Position numbers and translations under genes: made by a program. Positions 48,573 through 57,501 of a stretch of DNA of 64,000 bases are shown piece by piece. The first letter of the stretch is position 1. Each line of letters starts with the position of its first letter. The notes below the pieces were generated by a model. It saw only the letters and a list, made by a program, of their open reading frames with translations. It was not told the origin of the DNA and made no database searches. The stretch comes from Agromyces protaetiae (GTDB lineage Bacteria > Actinomycetota > Actinomycetes > Actinomycetales > Microbacteriaceae): contig NZ_CP035491.1 of NCBI RefSeq assembly GCF_004135405.1, positions 3,410,001-3,474,000 of the forward strand. Reading direction: 5' to 3'.

Positions 48573-51500
48573 GAGGAACCGACCCGAACGCGCATCCCAC
48601 GGAATCGTCTGCTCCTTGGTGAGGCTGCCGTCGGCCGAGGTCCACGTCACCGTGATCTCCTCGGGAGCGACGTTGTCGCTGACCTGCACGTCGTAGTACA
48701 GCCACGGCACGTCTGCGATGCAGCGGACGTAGGCGTTGGGCTGGATCCACTTGCGCGGAACCTCGACGTCGTCGCAGTCGTTGACCGGAACGAGGTCACC
48801 GAGGAACGGGTCCGTCACCGGAGGCTTCGGGTCCTTCGGGTCGTGCGGCCACCACGGCCACGGGAAGCCCCCGTGTCCGCCGCCGAACGTCGCCGTCTGG
48901 ATGCCACGGGCCGTCGTGTCTTCGCCCTGCTCCGTCGGCGGCGTGAGGCTCACGCACGCGCGGTTCGGAATCGGGTTCTCATTGACGGCCGGAGGCGTCG
49001 GCGCCGGGTCGTCGGGACCGACGGCGGGCGGCAGGTCGACCGGGACCGGCGTGATGACCACCGGGATGGTGATCGTCACCACGAGCCCGGGCTCGAACGG
49101 CCCGACACCGTGTGCGGCGAACGCGTTGGACTCGTTCTCCTCGGTCTCGGAGTCGTCGGCCGGAGTGAGTTCCGTCCACGTGCCCTGTCCGACGAACGTC
49201 GCAGGCCCGGTCACGTCGAGTTCGGGATCGATGAGGTCCGTCACGTCGAGTTCGGCCACCGACTGGCTGCTGTTGTTCGTGACCTCGAGCACGAAGTCGA
49301 ACGGCGTGCCGGCCTCGATCGCCGTCTCGCCATCGGGGAGGACGTACGACTTCTCGATGCTGACATCCACGAAGGATGCGACGTTCTCGATCGTGCAGTC
49401 GGTCAGCTTGCCCACCTTGACCGTGCCCACGGCGTCACCCGAGGGGGTGTCGGTGCAGACCCAAGGTTCGGCGTGGTAGTACGGCAGCAGCGGCGAGCCC
49501 GAGCGAGCCGGGACGACCGCCTCGCTGAGGGCGTAGTTGCCGGCTGGGACGACGAACGAGATGCCGTCGTCACCGTCTTCCGTCACCTCGGCGAGCGGGG
49601 ACTTGCCCGTCAGGTTCCAGTCTCCCTTCTGCAGCGGCGGAGCCGGCAGGTCCTTGCCGTCGAAGGCCGAGTTGTCGACGACCTTGTTGAGGCGGATGAG
49701 ACCCACCGGGATTGTGTCGCAGTCGTCGACCTTCGTCAGCACCGTGCCGTTGAGCAATGCGGCCTGGTTGAAGAAGCCCTTGCCGCTCTCGTGCTTCACG
49801 CACTTCACGTCATCGATGTCCTCGATGTGCGAGACGTTCGCGATCACGGAGATCCCGTACGTGTGGACCGTCGGGAAGAACCCGGACTGGGCCGCGATGA
49901 TCCGACCGTCGGCGAGCTTCGTCACCGACTGCCCGTTCCACGCGCTCACGTTGTACGGCGGGAAGGCCGTCGCGTGGGCCGACACGATCTGCACGCCGTC
50001 GGGGAACCCGAGCTGGTCGTGAAGGTCGTAGTAGAGACCCTTCGAGCTGGCGTTCGTCACGGTCACGACGTAGTCGACCTTGAAGTTCCCGTAGTTCGGG
50101 TCGTTCGGGTTGTCGATGCGGTCGACCTTGACGAGGTGCTTCTCGACCGTCGCACGGCCCGGCTCCGAGCAGTCGCTCGCGACGAGCTTCTTGTGGTCGA
50201 CCTCGAGGGTGCCGACATTGTTGAAGCCGCCCTCCTTCTCACCGCCGAGGCACTTGACGCCCGGCTTGCCGTGCTTGCCGCCGTCCCACGCGTCGGCCGA
50301 GACCTTCGCGCGCACCGTCACGGTGTACACCGCTTGGGAGTCGGGACCGAGGATCTTGTCGTTGGCGAGCGTGGTCGTCGTGTTCGGCAGGTTCCAGGAG
50401 CCCGACGAGGGACCGGGACCGACCCAGCTGGCCGAGACCGGGGTGATCCCGGCACCGAACTGCGAGAGCGAGTCCTTCAGGTCGTAGGTCATCCCGACCA
50501 CCGTGCTGTCGTTCGAGACGGTCAGCTGGTAGATGATGACCCACTCGCCGTTCGGCTGCTGGCTGGTCGCGATCTCCTTCTTGACGAGACCCGGGATGGG
50601 CTTGCACTCGACGAAGTTGAACACGTCGAACTCGTTGTGCGGCTTCGTGAGCGTCACTTCGCCGAGGCCCTTGCTCTCATCGAGCTTGCAGCCGTCGGGG
50701 AACCGGACGTCCTTCTCGCCGATCTTCACCTTCGAGCCGGCCTCGTACGGGCTGTAGACGGTGTCCCAGACCTTGCCGGTCGGCGGGGTGCCGAGGGTGA
50801 GCGTGGCCGTGAGACCCTTCTTCGCGGCGTCATCGACGTCGTACGCGCGTCCGTTGAGCTTCCACGTCTTGTGGACCTCGACGGTCACCGGGATGTCGGC
50901 GCAGTCTTCGTCCGAGTCCTCGAACGTACCCGAGATGACGGTCGCACCGTTGAGCGCGCCCTTACCGTGCGGGTTGTGCTGCGACTCGCACTTGAACGTC
51001 TTCGAGACATCCTGGTCGCCGCCCGTCTTGAACGTGATCTCGATCACGTACGTGTGGGTCGCGTCGCCCGGGAGCTCGACGTCGTTCGTGATCCGACCGC
51101 TCGAACCGTTGATCCAGTTCGGCTCGATCGTCGCGTTCGCCGGCTTCGAGGTGACCGCGCGAGCCGTGATGGTCGCGCCGGTCGGGAAGTCGAGCACGTC
51201 GTCGAGGTCGTAGACCAGGGCCTGCGTGTCGCTCGAGTTCTCGACCGTGATCGTGTACCCGACCTTCCACGACGAGCCCGAGGCCGTGACCGGCGAGGTC
51301 ACCGTCTTCTTCACCGTCGGTGTCGACGGCGACGAGCAGTCGGCTGCCTGCTGCTCGAGCGGGGTGCCCGGGTAGAGGATCGCGACGTTCCGGAAGCCCG
51401 TGCCGTCCTCGTTGTCGCCGACCTGGCAGTCGAGCGCACCCGGGTTGGAGTACGCCGACTTCGCGATCTGCGCGATGACCGTCACGTGGTAGACGTGCGC

Positions 51501-54500
51501 CGCCGGTGCGAGGCCGATCTGACGGTTCGTCGCGAGCGTCGTCGTCTTGTCGCCGTCGAGCTCACCCGCCGACCAGATGCCGCTGGCGGGGTTGCCGCCG
51601 GCCGAGGTCCACGAGGCCGACGTGGGCGTGATGCCCGCACCGAACTCGAGCGTGTCGTCGAGGTTGTAGAAGGTCGTGTACGTCGGGTTGCCCGTGACGG
51701 TCACGTCGTACTCGATCTTCCAGTCGCCCGACGGCAGCTGCTGCGTCTTGGTCACGGTCTTCGCGACCGTCGGGACGCCGCCCTCGAGCTTGCCGCAGTC
51801 ATCGTCCGTCGACGTCTCGTGGCCGCTGTAGAGGTCGACCCCGTTGAAGAGCCCGCCTTCGCGCGGCTCACAGGTCGCCTCGTAGCCCGGGGGCGCCGAG
51901 ACGTTGAACGTCACGGTGTACGTCACCTTGGCGTTCGCGCCGATGGGAGCCTGGTCGGATTCGGGGACGATGACGCCGTCGGTGAACTCCTGGTCATCGA
52001 TGACGACCGTGTCGCCCTGCTTGACCGTCCACGAGTTGATCGTCACAGCCGGGTCGAAGTTCGGCACCTCGGTGAGCCAGTAGTAGCCGGCCTTGCCGTT
52101 CGAGTTGTCGACCTCGACCTTGTACGTGACGTTCCACGTGCCCGAATCGATGTCCTGGTCGGTCGACGTCCACGTCTTCTTGACCGTGGGCTTCGTCGGG
52201 CTGTCGCACGCGTAGTCCTTCACCGTCTGGCCGCCCGAAGTGAGGGATGCCTCGTTGTTGAAGGCCTTCTTGCCGGAGCCGTCGGGCACGGGGCAGACCC
52301 CGCCCTTGTCGGCGTTGCCGATCACGCCCTCGGGAACGTCGATGCCCGTGACGGTGATCGTGTACACCTGGTCGGGGCTGCCGCTCGGGCCGATGTACGC
52401 GTCATCGGCGAGGACGCCGCTGCCGTTCCATCCGCCGATCGCGGCACCGCCGGGACCGGTCGCCGACGCGCTCGCGTACGTGATGCCGTTCGCGAACTGC
52501 AGGCTGTCGGAGAGGTCGTAGAGACCACCCGCGGGGCCCGTGCTCTTGACGGTGATCTTGTACTGGATGCTCCACTTGCCGTCGTCCCCCTGCACGACGC
52601 TGCCGGGGACGACCACCTTGTCGTGGGCGATGTTCGCCTTCGGGATGGAGACGCAGGCGCTGTCGCGGAGGTCCTGGTTGCTCGACGTGATGGTCGCCGA
52701 GTTGATGACACCGCCATCCTTCGCGTCACAGTTCAGGAGCGTCGCGTCGGTACCGACCTTCACCCTGACCGTGATGGGGTGCTGGTTGACCGTCGGGTTT
52801 CCGGGGCTGCCTGCCGCGATCGAGATCGCGCCGACCGGGACGCCCGTCGGACCGCTCACGAGGGTGACTCCGGCCGGGAGCGTGACGTTGGCCGGAAGGT
52901 CGGACGCGGTGTACCAGAGCGCGTTCGGCGTCGTGTTCGTCACCTTGATCGTGTAGGCGACATCCCACTGGCCGGGCTCGCCGGCGACGGGCGTGGCCGT
53001 TCCGGGCAGCTTCTCGACCGTCGGGAGTGTCGGCTCGGCGCAGTCGGCCTTGTCGATCTGCCCGTTGAGCGTCGCGACGTTGCGGAAGGCCCGGTTGCCA
53101 GGCTCTGCCTGGCAGTCGAGCGGACCGTCGCTCGCGAACGAGGTACCCGCCGCGATCTTCGCGTTCGCGGTGATCGTGTAGACGTGCGTTCCGTCGGCGG
53201 CAATCGAGGTGCCGGCCGGGGCGAGCGTCGTGTTCGCGCCGCCGTTCCAGCCCGGGACCGGGCTCGCCGGCCCGCCGGTGACGGTTGCGCTCGCCGAGTT
53301 CACCGTGACGCCTGCGCCGAAGTGGAGCGTGTCGGTGAGGCTGTAGGTCGTCGCGAGCACCGGGCTCGGGTTCTCGACGGTGACCTCGTAGACGATCGTC
53401 CACGTGCCGTCGGCGTTCGCCGTGAGGCTCTTGACCTTCTTGTCGTGGGTCACGACCGCGGGCTTCGCCGTGTTCGTGATCTCACACGTGATGTCGGCAC
53501 CGAGCGCGATGCCGGTGAGCTTCGCGGTGCCCGTGCCGGTCTGCTCGAGCGAGCCGCCGCCCGTGCACGACCAGTTGCTCGCCGTGAACTCCGACGCGTG
53601 CTCGAACCCGTTGACCGGCGCCTCGGAGAGGTTGTAGGTCGTGTTCGCCCAGATGTCGCCGTTCGCTGTGCCGTCACCCGAGAACGAAGGAGCGTTGTCA
53701 TTCGTCGGAATCGCCGAGAGCGTCCAGTTCGTGATCGGGACGACGTTGCCGCCGACCTTCTTCACGAGCTTGAGCTTCGGCGTGACGTCCTTGTTGTAGA
53801 ACGTGCAGACCGCGCTCTCGCCGAGCTTGAGGGTGATCTGACCGCCCGCCTGGCTCCCGCCGACGCACTGGACCGCCGATGCTTCGGTGTACCCGGCGAC
53901 CGGGTCCTCGGAAAGCGTGAAGGTACCAGGCGTCACCGTCTGCTTCACGTTGTGGTTGAAGACGAGCGCGCCGGCCTTGAGCTTGCCGTTCCAGGCTTCC
54001 GGCCCGAGGCCGCCGCCGTGGGAGTTCGTGACATCCTTCTTGAGCGTCAGCTCGGTCGTGCAGGTGACGGTGTTCTTGAGCGTCACGACGGTCGAGCCCG
54101 AGCCGGGCTGTACGCTCGCACCGCCGGCGGGGAGCGCGGCGTATGCGCCGTCGCCGACCTTGTACTCCTTGGTCACTGCCGAACACAGCGGCTTCAGCGG
54201 CGAGATCGTCTCGTTGACGTTCACCGCTCCGTTGCTCGTGAGGTCGACCTTCGTTCCGAACGTCTTCGCCCCGGCGGGAACGCCGGGCCCGGTGAGCGTC
54301 GGGACGTTCGTGACACCATCCGGGAACGTGTTGAGCGTGAGCGGAACGTCGTTGACCACCCACTGCTTGTTGACGGTGATGTCGGTGGGCGCCTTCGTGT
54401 TCTTGATGATGATCGAGAGGGAGTCTCCGACCGCGACATCCGGAACGTCGATCGGCAGGACTGTGTCGGTCGTGGTCACACCGTTGTGCGTGATCTCCGC

Positions 54501-56330
54501 TTTCACGAACTGGTAGCCGGCCGGCGAGGCGAGGCTCTCGTCGACGACCAGATCGGTCTCACCGTCCTGGTGGGTGTAGCTCACCACGAAGGATGCCTGG
54601 CCGGAGGCGTTCGTGACCTGCGGCGACGCACTCAGCGAAGCGTCGTCGCTGTTCTCGGTGGCAGAGATGCTCCAGCCCGCACCGGCGACGCCGTTGTTGC
54701 CGTTCGCGTCGGTGATGAGCTTCGTGACGTTGACGTTCGTCTTGCAGGTGAACTTGTTGACGATGTCGATGAGCTCGTTCTTCAGGTTGTCCCACTCGGG
54801 CTCCTGGAAGTAGTCCACGTCCTTCTCCGCACCCGAGACGGCCCGCAGGTTGAGGCCTGCCCCGATCCCGTTGATGCCTGCGCCGACTCCGACGCCGATG
54901 ACCTTGACGCCCTGGTTCTTGAGCGCGTTGGCCGAGAAGATCGCGGCTTCGAGCGAGCGCACGGTGACGTTCGTGCTGTTCACCGGGGTGCCGCCGGGGC
55001 CGACGTTGTTCGGGGCACCGTCGGTCACGAACAGGAGGAGATCGTAGTCGCGGAGGGGGTTCGAACTGCTGTAGCTGTTCGAAACCTCGCGGAGGGCGTC
55101 GTCCCAGTTCGTGCTGCCGGTCGAGGCGCTGCCGCCCGTCGCGGTGTACTCCTCGATGTCGTCGACGATGCTTCCCCAGTTCGTGCCGACGGGCCGCAGG
55201 TCGGGCCAGTTGTCGAGGTCCTCGGCAGGCGACTGGTCGTTGAAGCTGAAGAGCGCGACGTTCGAGGTGGACAGCGAGCCGAGCAGCCCCTGCCCGACTC
55301 CGCCGTTCCCGATGAGCGCGTTGCGGAAGGCGAGACGTTGCGTGTCGTTCAGCGAGCTCGAGAGATCCATCTGGATCGCGACATTGAGCCCGCCGGAGCA
55401 CTTCGGCTGGACGGGCGGGTTGTCGAGCGAGTTCGCCACGACGCCGTACGACTGGTACACGGCGTTGTCGTAGTTCGTGTTGTTCGAGGAGCGCGTCAGG
55501 TTCGGGAAGTTGTACACCTGCCCGCCGCTCAGCTGGTCGGTGCGGCCGGGGTAGTGGACCTCGGTGGTGGGGCCGCTGACGTTGCCGACGTAGAGCGTCG
55601 GGTTCGCGTAGGTTCCGAGCGGCTTCGTGACCTCCTGGACGAAGACACGCGCGCCGTTGAGTTCGCCGCTGTTCGCGGCCACGTCGATCAGGATGTCGCA
55701 GAAGTCGGCATCGGTGGCGATGGTGCACGAGGCGTCGGTGATCTCGGTGCCGATCATGTTGCTGGTGTTGTTGTTGCCGCTGATCCGGTACGCCTGGAAC
55801 TTCGCCCCGGCGTTGCCCGTGAAGTTGTTGAGCTCGTTGGGGGTCCAGATGCCGGCGGCCTTGTAGAAGAGCCGCTTGTGGACGCGGATCGTCGCGGTGT
55901 CCTGCGGTGCCGCGAGCGGCGCGACCTCGGGCGCGAGGAGCCGGGCCGACTTCTGCGGCGGCTCGGTCGTTGCGGGCGGCGTCGTCTCCTCCTCGGCGGG
56001 AGGAGTGGTCTCCTCCTCGGCCGGGGGCGTCGTCTCTTCGGCCGGCGGCGTCGTCTCTTCGGCCGGAGGCGTGGTCTCCTCGGCCGGAGGCGTCGTCACC
56101 TCCTCGGGCGTCGTTGCGGGAGTCTCCGTCGACTCCGTCGTCTGCGAGGTCTCGGGCGGCGTCGTGCCGTCACCCTCTGCGAACGCGACGGTCGGCAGGC
56201 CGAGCGCGAGGAGCGCGCCGGCGGTCACCGATGCGACGATCGCTGTCAGTCTGCGGCGTCGGTCTTCCCTGCGCTTCCGGCGCGAACGTCGGGTCGAGTT
56301 GGCCGATTCGGGCACATTGCGGAAGCTCAT
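47757..56330 (-). CDS. Giant secreted von Willebrand A adhesin with repeat stalk and sortase signal (adhesin 1)
   Basis: About 2857 aa, surface-exposed. A very basic leader then LTAIVASVTAGALLALGLP and VAFA (cleavage near 51); Pro/Thr/Glu repeats of TTPPAEE at 75-122; a vWA domain near 315-520 with intact MIDAS (DLSSS near 322, FVTDGAPN). Next come Cna/SpaA-like prealbumin segments, then eight degenerate repeats of about 145 aa, each with a Trp-x-V-x-Tyr strand (DGTWTIVYEVTV, GKWSIQYKIT, GDWKIEYDVT and so on) and paired cysteines. The end has MPATG, a membrane helix and RRRK: an LPxTG-like sorting signal. ATG 56330 has AAGGA upstream. No sortase gene lies in the window. Confidence 0.88.
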   Translation of the reverse strand: MSFRNVPESANSTRRSRRKRREDRRRRLTAIVASVTAGALLALGLPTVAFAEGDGTTPPETSQTTESTETPATTPEEVTTPPAEETTPPAEETTPPAEETTPPAEEETTPPAEEETTPPATTEPPQKSARLLAPEVAPLAAPQDTATIRVHKRLFYKAAGIWTPNELNNFTGNAGAKFQAYRISGNNNTSNMIGTEITDASCTIATDADFCDILIDVAANSGELNGARVFVQEVTKPLGTYANPTLYVGNVSGPTTEVHYPGRTDQLSGGQVYNFPNLTRSSNNTNYDNAVYQSYGVVANSLDNPPVQPKCSGGLNVAIQMDLSSSLNDTQRLAFRNALIGNGGVGQGLLGSLSTSNVALFSFNDQSPAEDLDNWPDLRPVGTNWGSIVDDIEEYTATGGSASTGSTNWDDALREVSNSYSSSNPLRDYDLLLFVTDGAPNNVGPGGTPVNSTNVTVRSLEAAIFSANALKNQGVKVIGVGVGAGINGIGAGLNLRAVSGAEKDVDYFQEPEWDNLKNELIDIVNKFTCKTNVNVTKLITDANGNNGVAGAGWSISATENSDDASLSASPQVTNASGQASFVVSYTHQDGETDLVVDESLASPAGYQFVKAEITHNGVTTTDTVLPIDVPDVAVGDSLSIIIKNTKAPTDITVNKQWVVNDVPLTLNTFPDGVTNVPTLTGPGVPAGAKTFGTKVDLTSNGAVNVNETISPLKPLCSAVTKEYKVGDGAYAALPAGGASVQPGSGSTVVTLKNTVTCTTELTLKKDVTNSHGGGLGPEAWNGKLKAGALVFNHNVKQTVTPGTFTLSEDPVAGYTEASAVQCVGGSQAGGQITLKLGESAVCTFYNKDVTPKLKLVKKVGGNVVPITNWTLSAIPTNDNAPSFSGDGTANGDIWANTTYNLSEAPVNGFEHASEFTASNWSCTGGGSLEQTGTGTAKLTGIALGADITCEITNTAKPAVVTHDKKVKSLTANADGTWTIVYEVTVENPSPVLATTYSLTDTLHFGAGVTVNSASATVTGGPASPVPGWNGGANTTLAPAGTSIAADGTHVYTITANAKIAAGTSFASDGPLDCQAEPGNRAFRNVATLNGQIDKADCAEPTLPTVEKLPGTATPVAGEPGQWDVAYTIKVTNTTPNALWYTASDLPANVTLPAGVTLVSGPTGVPVGAISIAAGSPGNPTVNQHPITVRVKVGTDATLLNCDAKDGGVINSATITSSNQDLRDSACVSIPKANIAHDKVVVPGSVVQGDDGKWSIQYKITVKSTGPAGGLYDLSDSLQFANGITYASASATGPGGAAIGGWNGSGVLADDAYIGPSGSPDQVYTITVTGIDVPEGVIGNADKGGVCPVPDGSGKKAFNNEASLTSGGQTVKDYACDSPTKPTVKKTWTSTDQDIDSGTWNVTYKVEVDNSNGKAGYYWLTEVPNFDPAVTINSWTVKQGDTVVIDDQEFTDGVIVPESDQAPIGANAKVTYTVTFNVSAPPGYEATCEPREGGLFNGVDLYSGHETSTDDDCGKLEGGVPTVAKTVTKTQQLPSGDWKIEYDVTVTGNPTYTTFYNLDDTLEFGAGITPTSASWTSAGGNPASGIWSAGELDGDKTTTLATNRQIGLAPAAHVYHVTVIAQIAKSAYSNPGALDCQVGDNEDGTGFRNVAILYPGTPLEQQAADCSSPSTPTVKKTVTSPVTASGSSWKVGYTITVENSSDTQALVYDLDDVLDFPTGATITARAVTSKPANATIEPNWINGSSGRITNDVELPGDATHTYVIEITFKTGGDQDVSKTFKCESQHNPHGKGALNGATVISGTFEDSDEDCADIPVTVEVHKTWKLNGRAYDVDDAAKKGLTATLTLGTPPTGKVWDTVYSPYEAGSKVKIGEKDVRFPDGCKLDESKGLGEVTLTKPHNEFDVFNFVECKPIPGLVKKEIATSQQPNGEWVIIYQLTVSNDSTVVGMTYDLKDSLSQFGAGITPVSASWVGPGPSSGSWNLPNTTTTLANDKILGPDSQAVYTVTVRAKVSADAWDGGKHGKPGVKCLGGEKEGGFNNVGTLEVDHKKLVASDCSEPGRATVEKHLVKVDRIDNPNDPNYGNFKVDYVVTVTNASSKGLYYDLHDQLGFPDGVQIVSAHATAFPPYNVSAWNGQSVTKLADGRIIAAQSGFFPTVHTYGISVIANVSHIEDIDDVKCVKHESGKGFFNQAALLNGTVLTKVDDCDTIPVGLIRLNKVVDNSAFDGKDLPAPPLQKGDWNLTGKSPLAEVTEDGDDGISFVVPAGNYALSEAVVPARSGSPLLPYYHAEPWVCTDTPSGDAVGTVKVGKLTDCTIENVASFVDVSIEKSYVLPDGETAIEAGTPFDFVLEVTNNSSQSVAELDVTDLIDPELDVTGPATFVGQGTWTELTPADDSETEENESNAFAAHGVGPFEPGLVVTITIPVVITPVPVDLPPAVGPDDPAPTPPAVNENPIPNRACVSLTPPTEQGEDTTARGIQTATFGGGHGGFPWPWWPHDPKDPKPPVTDPFLGDLVPVNDCDDVEVPRKWIQPNAYVRCIADVPWLYYDVQVSDNVAPEEITVTWTSADGSLTKEQTIPWDARSGRFLWPGAAVDENGIPYEFPGWRPITEQDLITPPTPGDRFLDLILDETVPTYPWRDMVNPATITFSINPSESVLAAYPMALPTCAIDRPEVVNILKSSSVTSAVPGSSFEYTLSTTATGTGAAENVTLFDEIPADLRVDEITTAGAPAFPRYENCAVTGQDAAGYGGTLRCDLLGVLGQNYPTAPDVVLAVTLNPRTTASSETNTGELCYVESGDVAAQVLCDESTVVVRVPHGMPATGFAGGPWVWGAAGLIVLGGIAVVYTITRRRKDGTQVE

Positions 56331-56381
56331 CGTCGTCGAGTCCTTCAGCATCGGGTTACAGCGCACGTCGGGATGCGGCAC

Positions 56382-56627
56382 TGCATTGCGGCTGAGTCAA
56401 ACAGAATCGGCGCCATATCCGACAGTTCCTCAGTGTCACCAAAATGGGGGCCACCGTCAGATAAATCGCCTTTGACCTGGCCTTTCTATTCCGCCGACCC
56501 CCGAAGACGGGGTGATTTCGAAAGTTGCGGATTCATGGATCTACCGACGGATTCGTTGTCGAAACGTTTCGATCAAGGCGGGATGCGTCGTGGTCGACGC
56601 GTATCGGCGCGGAAATCGTCGTCCGCA
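56382..56627. other. Intergenic region upstream of adhesin 1
   Basis: Noticeably lower in GC than the rest, with runs such as AAACAGAATC and TAAATCGCCTTTG. Must contain the adhesin 1 promoter, but no -10/-35 pair is unambiguous; GGATAT at about 56420 on the minus strand is a candidate. No gene recognised. Confidence 0.4.
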
Positions 56628-57501
56628 CACGAAAGCGGGGCGCATCCGGATGTCTCCGAATGCGCCCCGCCGGGACTGTCAGCCGTTACTCGACCTGGGT
56701 GCCGTCCTTGCGGCGCCGGGTGATCGTGTAGACCACCGCGATCCCGCCCAGCACGATCAACCCAGCCGCACCCCAGACCCACGGACCACCCGCGAACCCG
56801 GTCGCCGGCATCCCATGAGGCACCCGGACCACGACCGTCGACTCATCGCACAGCACCTGCGCGGCGACATCACCAGACTCCACGTAGCACAGCTCACCCG
56901 TGTTCGTCTCACTGGACGCCGTGGTCCTCGGGTTCAACGTCACCGCCAGCACCACATCAGGAGCCGTCGGATAGTTCTGACCCAACACCCCGAGCAGGTC
57001 GCACCGCAGGGTGCCGCCGTACCCGGCAGCATCCTGACCCGTGACCGCGCAGTTCTCGTACCGCGGGAACGCCGGCGCACCCGCCGTCGTGATCTCATCC
57101 ACCCGCAGGTCGGCCGGGATCTCATCGAACAACGTCACGTTCTCCGCAGCACCCGTACCCGTCGCGGTCGTGGACAACGTGTACTCGAACGAGCTCCCCG
57201 GCACAGCCGACGTCACACTCGAGGACTTCAGAATGTTCACCACCTCGGGCCGATCGATCGCACACGTCGGCAACGCCATCGGGTACGCCGCAAGCACCGA
57301 CTCCGACGGGTTGATCGAGAACGTGATCGTCGCCGGGTTCACCATGTCACGCCACGGATACGTCGGCACCGTCTCATCCAAGATCAGATCCAAGAACCGA
57401 TCCCCCGGCGTCGGCGGCGTGATCAGATCCTGCTCCGTGATCGGACGCCACCCCGGGAACTCGTACGGAATCCCATTCTCATCCACCGCAGCACCCGGCC
57501 A
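56628..57501 (-). repeat. Copy 2 of the 874-bp near-identical direct repeat
   Basis: Second copy of 47699-48572, at the 3' end of adhesin 2, including its stop codon and the terminator hairpin at 56635-56670. Codon choice inside the block (GAT, GGT, GCT, TTG) is unlike the C-ending codons of the surrounding genes. Confidence 0.95.
56635..56670 (-). terminator. Adhesin 2 terminator
   Basis: Exact copy of the hairpin at 47706-47741, 16 bp after the adhesin 2 stop. Confidence 0.75.

Noticed and set aside
56382-56685. Riboswitch or small RNA upstream of adhesin 1
   Set aside because: Lower GC but no recognisable conserved aptamer core or long stem; more likely a plain promoter region plus the repeat copy.
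47721-56723. A 3000-codon plus-strand open frame opposite adhesin 1, and similar long frames (56512-61080, 17580-20576, 35757-37805)
   Set aside because: These are antisense shadows caused by high GC and scarce stop codons. Their translations are Arg/Asp/Val/Gly-rich with no domains, and each lies opposite a gene with clear motifs.
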